A DNA stretch of 64,000 nucleotides from an uncultured Flavobacteriales bacterium (GTDB lineage: Bacteria; Bacteroidota; Bacteroidia; Flavobacteriales; Crocinitomicaceae), in contig CAMLRS010000013.1 of NCBI GenBank assembly GCA_946482515.1, positions 1 to 64,000 of the forward strand, in the 5' to 3' direction. The notes below the pieces were generated by a model. The model was not told where the DNA came from, made no database searches, and saw nothing but the letters and a program-made list of their open reading frames with translations. Of the stretch, positions 61,262 through 64,000 are shown one piece after another; within the stretch, counting starts at the first letter, position 1, and every line of letters starts with the position of its first letter. The position numbers and the translations under genes are program-made.

Positions 61262-61927
61262 TTATTTCAATGTGGCAAGCTTCGTTAACTTCGCTTTAAC
61301 ATCATCGCCGATTTTAACATTCAGCTCCGTTCCGAGGGGAAGGAAAACATCGACACGCGATCCGAACTTGATAAAACCGAATTCTTCACCCGTTACAGCC
61401 TGCTGACCAACTGTTGCATAATAGCAGATACGACGCGCTACAGCTCCGGCGATCTGGCGGAACAATACCGACTGACCGCCTGCATGTTCCACAACAACTG
61501 TACTGCGCTCGTTATCCGTGCTGCTTTTAGGGTGCCACGCCACGAGGAACAAACCTTTGTGGTATTTCACGTAGCGAACAATTCCACTAATAGGGAAGTA
61601 ATTGGCGTGTACGTTCATCGGCGACATGAAGATCGATACCTGGATGCGTCTGTCGTGAAAGTATTCTGTTTCTTCGACTTCTTCGATCACCACTACTTTT
61701 CCGTCGGCAGGGCAGAGCACGTCATTCGGCTCGAACGTAAAAGTGCGTTTCGGAATGCGGAAAAACTGCACGATCAGGTAAGCCATCACCAGAACACCGA
61801 TGCTTAACAGGATGAAAAGCCAGAACCAGCCGGTGAGACCCAGCAGCCAGAAATTTCCCCATTGAATCAGGGTGAGAAGAAGGAGGCCGATGATGATTGT
61901 GGAAGAACCTTCGCGGTGAAGTGTCAT
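61262..61927 (-). CDS. psd: Phosphatidylserine decarboxylase-family protein
   Basis: The enzyme makes phosphatidylethanolamine by decarboxylating phosphatidylserine. The 221-residue protein is the short form: two N-terminal membrane helices (IIIGLLLLTLIQWGNFWLLG, WFWLFILLSIGVLVMAYLI), CPADGKVV, SIFMSPMNVHANYFP with the conserved His, and FIKFGSRVDVFLP with the Gly-Ser cleavage site that forms the pyruvoyl group. It follows cdsA by 22 bp on the same strand, so the two phospholipid enzymes form an operon. The synthase (pssA) is not in the window. Confidence 0.93.
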   Translation of the reverse strand: MTLHREGSSTIIIGLLLLTLIQWGNFWLLGLTGWFWLFILLSIGVLVMAYLIVQFFRIPKRTFTFEPNDVLCPADGKVVVIEEVEETEYFHDRRIQVSIFMSPMNVHANYFPISGIVRYVKYHKGLFLVAWHPKSSTDNERSTVVVEHAGGQSVLFRQIAGAVARRICYYATVGQQAVTGEEFGFIKFGSRVDVFLPLGTELNVKIGDDVKAKLTKLATLK

Positions 61928-61949
61928 AGGAAATAAATTTTGCGCGAAG

Positions 61950-62759
61950 TTAGCGATAAATCATCCAAAGCGCATAAAAAACAGGGATGGCCATCAACGC
62001 TGCGTCGAAACGATCGAGGATGCCGCCGTGACCGGGTAAAATGTTCCCGGAATCTTTCACGCCGATCTGTCGTTTGAACTGCGATTCGAACAGATCACCG
62101 AAGATAGCCGACAGTGCAACCAGCGGCGCTGCGATCAGCCAGAAGGAAAGCGGCAGATCCGATAACCAGGTCGACCAGCAATAACCGGCAATCAACGCGA
62201 ATACAATACCACCGATTGTGCCTTCCCAGGTCTTTTTCGGGGAAATGCGCTCGAACAGCTTCGTTCGTCCGAACAAACGCCCGCAAACGTAGGCAAACGT
62301 ATCGTTGCTCCAGATCAAAACGAACATTCCGATCACATCCCAGTGATCAGCAGTCACGAAATTCAGGTGTACAAGCAGCAGAAAGGGAACGCAGATGTAA
62401 AACAGACTGAAGATCGTTAGCGAAACATTCTGGATCGGTGTTGTGGACGATTGATTGAACAGCGAGATCAGGAAAGAGCCGCAGAGTAGTGGAAGCCCCA
62501 GGAAAAGAATACTGCCCGGGATGATGTCCATCATGATGAGCACGGCACAGCCGTAGATCAGCGCAGCGCTGCACACCGCAAATACCTGCTGACTCTGATT
62601 GCCCGAATGCGCATTGACCAAGCGGGTAAATTCTGCCACGCCCAGGATCATAAAAGCCCCGAAAAGTAGGGCAGCGGCCAGCGGTTCCCACAAAATAGCA
62701 CCGATAATTGCTGCAACGAACAGGCTGCCGGTAATGGATCGTACAATCAGGTTATTCAT
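61950..62759 (-). CDS. cdsA: Phosphatidate cytidylyltransferase
   Basis: CdsA makes CDP-diacylglycerol, the branch point of phospholipid synthesis. The 269-residue protein has about eight helices and the family signature near the C-terminus, split as SNDTFAYVCGRLFGRTKL, ISPKKTWEGTIGG and the final GDLFESQFKRQIGVKDSG with LPGHGGILDRFD (S, K, D residues of the CDP-DAG site). A -7 match (TAAATTTG, minus strand 62771-62764) lies only 5 bp from the start codon, suggesting a very short leader or a chance match. Confidence 0.95.
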   Translation of the reverse strand: MNNLIVRSITGSLFVAAIIGAILWEPLAAALLFGAFMILGVAEFTRLVNAHSGNQSQQVFAVCSAALIYGCAVLIMMDIIPGSILFLGLPLLCGSFLISLFNQSSTTPIQNVSLTIFSLFYICVPFLLLVHLNFVTADHWDVIGMFVLIWSNDTFAYVCGRLFGRTKLFERISPKKTWEGTIGGIVFALIAGYCWSTWLSDLPLSFWLIAAPLVALSAIFGDLFESQFKRQIGVKDSGNILPGHGGILDRFDAALMAIPVFYALWMIYR

Positions 62760-62778
62760 GCGTCAAATTTAGCAAAAT

Positions 62779-62939
62779 GGTTCACCACAAAGGAGCAAAG
62801 GGATATTTTAGCCATAATGCTTAAGGTAGCAAAGGTGTTCAGTAGTTGCTTTACTACCTGATTTAATTTTACCCGAATCACCTTTGCTTTCTTAACAAGC
62901 ACAGCAAGGAAAAAAGTCTTTGCTCCTTTGTGGTGAACC
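62779..62939. repeat. MITE-like palindromic element, copy 2
   Basis: A 161-bp element has perfect 22-bp terminal inverted repeats (62779-62800 and 62918-62939), an inner inverted pair TTAAGGTAGCAAAGGTG (62821-62837) and CACCTTTGCTTTCTTAA (62879-62895), and a small central GTAG/CTAC hairpin. The ends match copy 1 at 29407-29629. No ORF lies inside. The RNA could fold into one long hairpin. Confidence 0.75.
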
Positions 62940-62959
62940 TATCCAACTGTATTCAACAA

Positions 62960-62985
62960 AAAAGGCCGCCTTTTCAGACAGCCTT
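62960..62985 (-). terminator. Weak intrinsic terminator after DUF1573 gene
   Basis: AAAGGC and GCCTTT pair, with partial pairing (G, CT with AG, C) inside and a 4-nt loop. The A-run to the left gives a minus-strand U-tract. Confidence 0.55.
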
Positions 62986-63007
62986 TGTATGATGATTGTG
63001 TTTTTTC

Positions 63008-63442
63008 TTAGTTCGTCGGTGCCGGCAATACCGTTCCTTTGATTGTCAGGATGATCGGCTCGGCAGAAACGTTGGTGGTAACCGTGATCGTCTTGGTGAA
63101 TTCGCCTACGCGCTTCGTGTCGTAACCAACTACGATTTTGGACGATTTTCCTTTTGCAACCGGCTCAGTTGGCTTCTCAGCCGTTGTGCAGCCACAGCTT
63201 GGAGCAACATTGGTAACAATTACAGGAACGCTGCCGGTGTTTTTGAATTCAAATACAAACGGCTCCTTGGAATCGTAAGGAATATTATTGCGCTCGATAA
63301 CGAGTGTCTTGAATGTAACCGGAGCTTTTTGTTCTTTTTTGACTTCTTTCTTTGGAGCTTTTTCTTTTTTCGTCTTTGCAGTTGTCTGGGCAAACGCTCC
63401 GAAAGAGAAAAGGCACAAACCGATCAATACTAATGTTTTCAT
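63008..63442 (-). CDS. Secreted DUF1573 protein
   Basis: This 144-residue exported protein has a signal peptide (MKTLVLIGLCLFSFGAFAQ), then a Lys-rich linker (TAKTKKEKAPKKEVKKEQK) and an Ig-like DUF1573 domain with the family signature FEFKNTGSVPVIVTNVAPSCGCTTAEKPT (pattern; Ser-Cys-Gly-Cys-Thr motif), VVGYDTKRVGEFTKTI and a final ILTIKGTV strand. Function of the domain is unknown; it is abundant in Bacteroidota. It is a single gene. Confidence 0.9.
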   Translation of the reverse strand: MKTLVLIGLCLFSFGAFAQTTAKTKKEKAPKKEVKKEQKAPVTFKTLVIERNNIPYDSKEPFVFEFKNTGSVPVIVTNVAPSCGCTTAEKPTEPVAKGKSSKIVVGYDTKRVGEFTKTITVTTNVSAEPIILTIKGTVLPAPTN

Positions 63443-63548
63443 GTTCTAGAGTTTTAACAATACAAGGATACAAACTCTTTTTGTACACTGATGGCCATTA
63501 ACAAAAAATTAGCGCGACAATTTCCGGGCACGTTTTCGGGCGGATGCT

Positions 63549-63556
63549 TATGTTTG
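63549..63556 (+). promoter_or_regulatory. Candidate -7 promoter element for the TPR gene
   Basis: TATGTTTG fully matches TAnnTTTG, 30 nt before the ATG at 63587. Confidence 0.5.
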
Positions 63557-63586
63557 TAGAACGCTCAAACCGTTCACGTTACCCAG

Positions 63587-64000
63587 ATGAAACCGATACA
63601 CGCACCTGTCATCCTGTTCCTGCTGTTGCTGCTCCCGCAAATGGGCTTCGGCCAGGATCAGCAGTATGCCGATAGTCTCGAACGAATCGTCAAAAATAAA
63701 AGCGGTGCGGAAAAGATCCGTATCCTGAATGACCTGAATTACTTCTACCATCAGATCGATACGCGAAAAGCCATCCGTTTCGGAACCGAATCGCTGGAAC
63801 TGGCCAGGAAACAACCCGATAAAGCACTGCTGGGAAACACACTGAATGACCTCAGTATTCCCTACCTCACCGAAGGCAACTACAAAAAAGCACTGGAGCT
63901 GAACCTTGAGGCCATGGCGATCCGCAAAGAGCTGAAAGATTCCATGGGACTGATCGGATCGTATTCCAAAATCGGTCAGTCGTACCACGAGCTGTCGCAA
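63587..64000 (+). CDS. TPR protein, N-terminal part (cut by window end)
   Basis: From ATG at 63587 the frame stays open for 138 codons to the window end. It begins with a signal peptide (MKPIHAPVILFLLLLLPQMG, ending near FGQ), then ILNDLNYFYHQIDTRKAIRFG and GNTLNDLSIPYLTEGNYKKALELN-type TPR repeats and a third starting IGSYSKIGQSYHELS. This N-terminus is typical of TPR sensor histidine kinases and TPR-LuxR proteins of Bacteroidota. The output domain lies outside the window, so the class is undecided. It is 144 bp from and divergent to the DUF1573 gene. Confidence 0.82.
   Translation, partial: MKPIHAPVILFLLLLLPQMGFGQDQQYADSLERIVKNKSGAEKIRILNDLNYFYHQIDTRKAIRFGTESLELARKQPDKALLGNTLNDLSIPYLTEGNYKKALELNLEAMAIRKELKDSMGLIGSYSKIGQSYHELSQ

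Noticed and set aside
1..64000. tRNA, rRNA, integrase, transposase or phage genes
   Set aside because: No clover-leaf tRNA signatures, rRNA sequence or recombinase motifs were recognised. A covariance-model search would be needed to exclude small structured RNAs.

Overview
The window comes from a member of the Bacteroidota, most likely the order Flavobacteriales. The evidence is: the gliding genes gldF and gldG beside a DUF4340 gene and dnaN; six secreted proteins with type IX secretion (T9SS) C-terminal signals; promoters with the Bacteroidota -7 motif TAnnTTTG; few purine-rich ribosome binding sites; and intergenic spacers full of word-like repeats and hairpins. Genus and species cannot be read from the sequence. 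No rRNA, tRNA, CRISPR array, integrase, transposase or phage gene was seen.

Layout. 0.2-4 kb (minus): two tandem copies of paaE, an SDR dehydrogenase and a tRNA-dihydrouridine synthase. 4-17 kb: a T9SS subtilisin-like protease, apaG, a TPR membrane protein, pruA, small membrane and lipoproteins, a large GT-C-like membrane protein, and a gingipain-like C25 protease. 17-20.4 kb (plus): an RNA-repair operon of rtcB, prfH and a TPR gene. In front of it lie two perfect palindromes, a promoter motif, a 25-codon ORF and an intrinsic terminator. 20.4-23.5 kb (minus): the phenylacetyl-CoA epoxidase genes paaABCD, interrupted by a four-helix-bundle (IVP/Avd-like) gene between inverted repeats. 23.6-31 kb (minus): a DUF4476 protein, dnaN, DUF4340, gldG, gldF, a monooxygenase-like protein and a SAM hydrolase.

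31-47.8 kb: phoH-purC, an SDR, gmhA followed by a second GT-C-like protein, a TerB-like protein, an Omp28-like T9SS protein, an M42 aminopeptidase after a giant PKD/type-B T9SS protein, DinB and NlpC/P60 proteins, and glyA. 48-57 kb (plus): a heme-uptake locus comprising a LuxR-type regulator with a degenerate receiver, a T9SS-targeted HmuY-like protein, HmuT/U/V transporter, HemS-like heme-handling protein, HmuR receptor and HmuY lipoprotein. Two copies of one 23-bp palindrome sit before the regulator and before the operon. 57-64 kb: an ArsR regulator, a T9SS repeat protein, an esterase, a DUF1003 protein, a small Lys/Cys-rich secreted protein, cdsA-psd, a DUF1573 protein and the start of a TPR gene cut by the window end.

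How the genes fit together. The paaABCD and paaE genes form one multicomponent oxygenase split between two loci. The heme locus forms a full path from surface capture through outer-membrane transport and inner-membrane ABC import to cytosolic handling. RtcB and PrfH are known partners in repairing and rescuing damaged ribosomes, and the structured leader in front of them is the least explained part of the window. Function calls rest on motif recognition by eye, without database searches.
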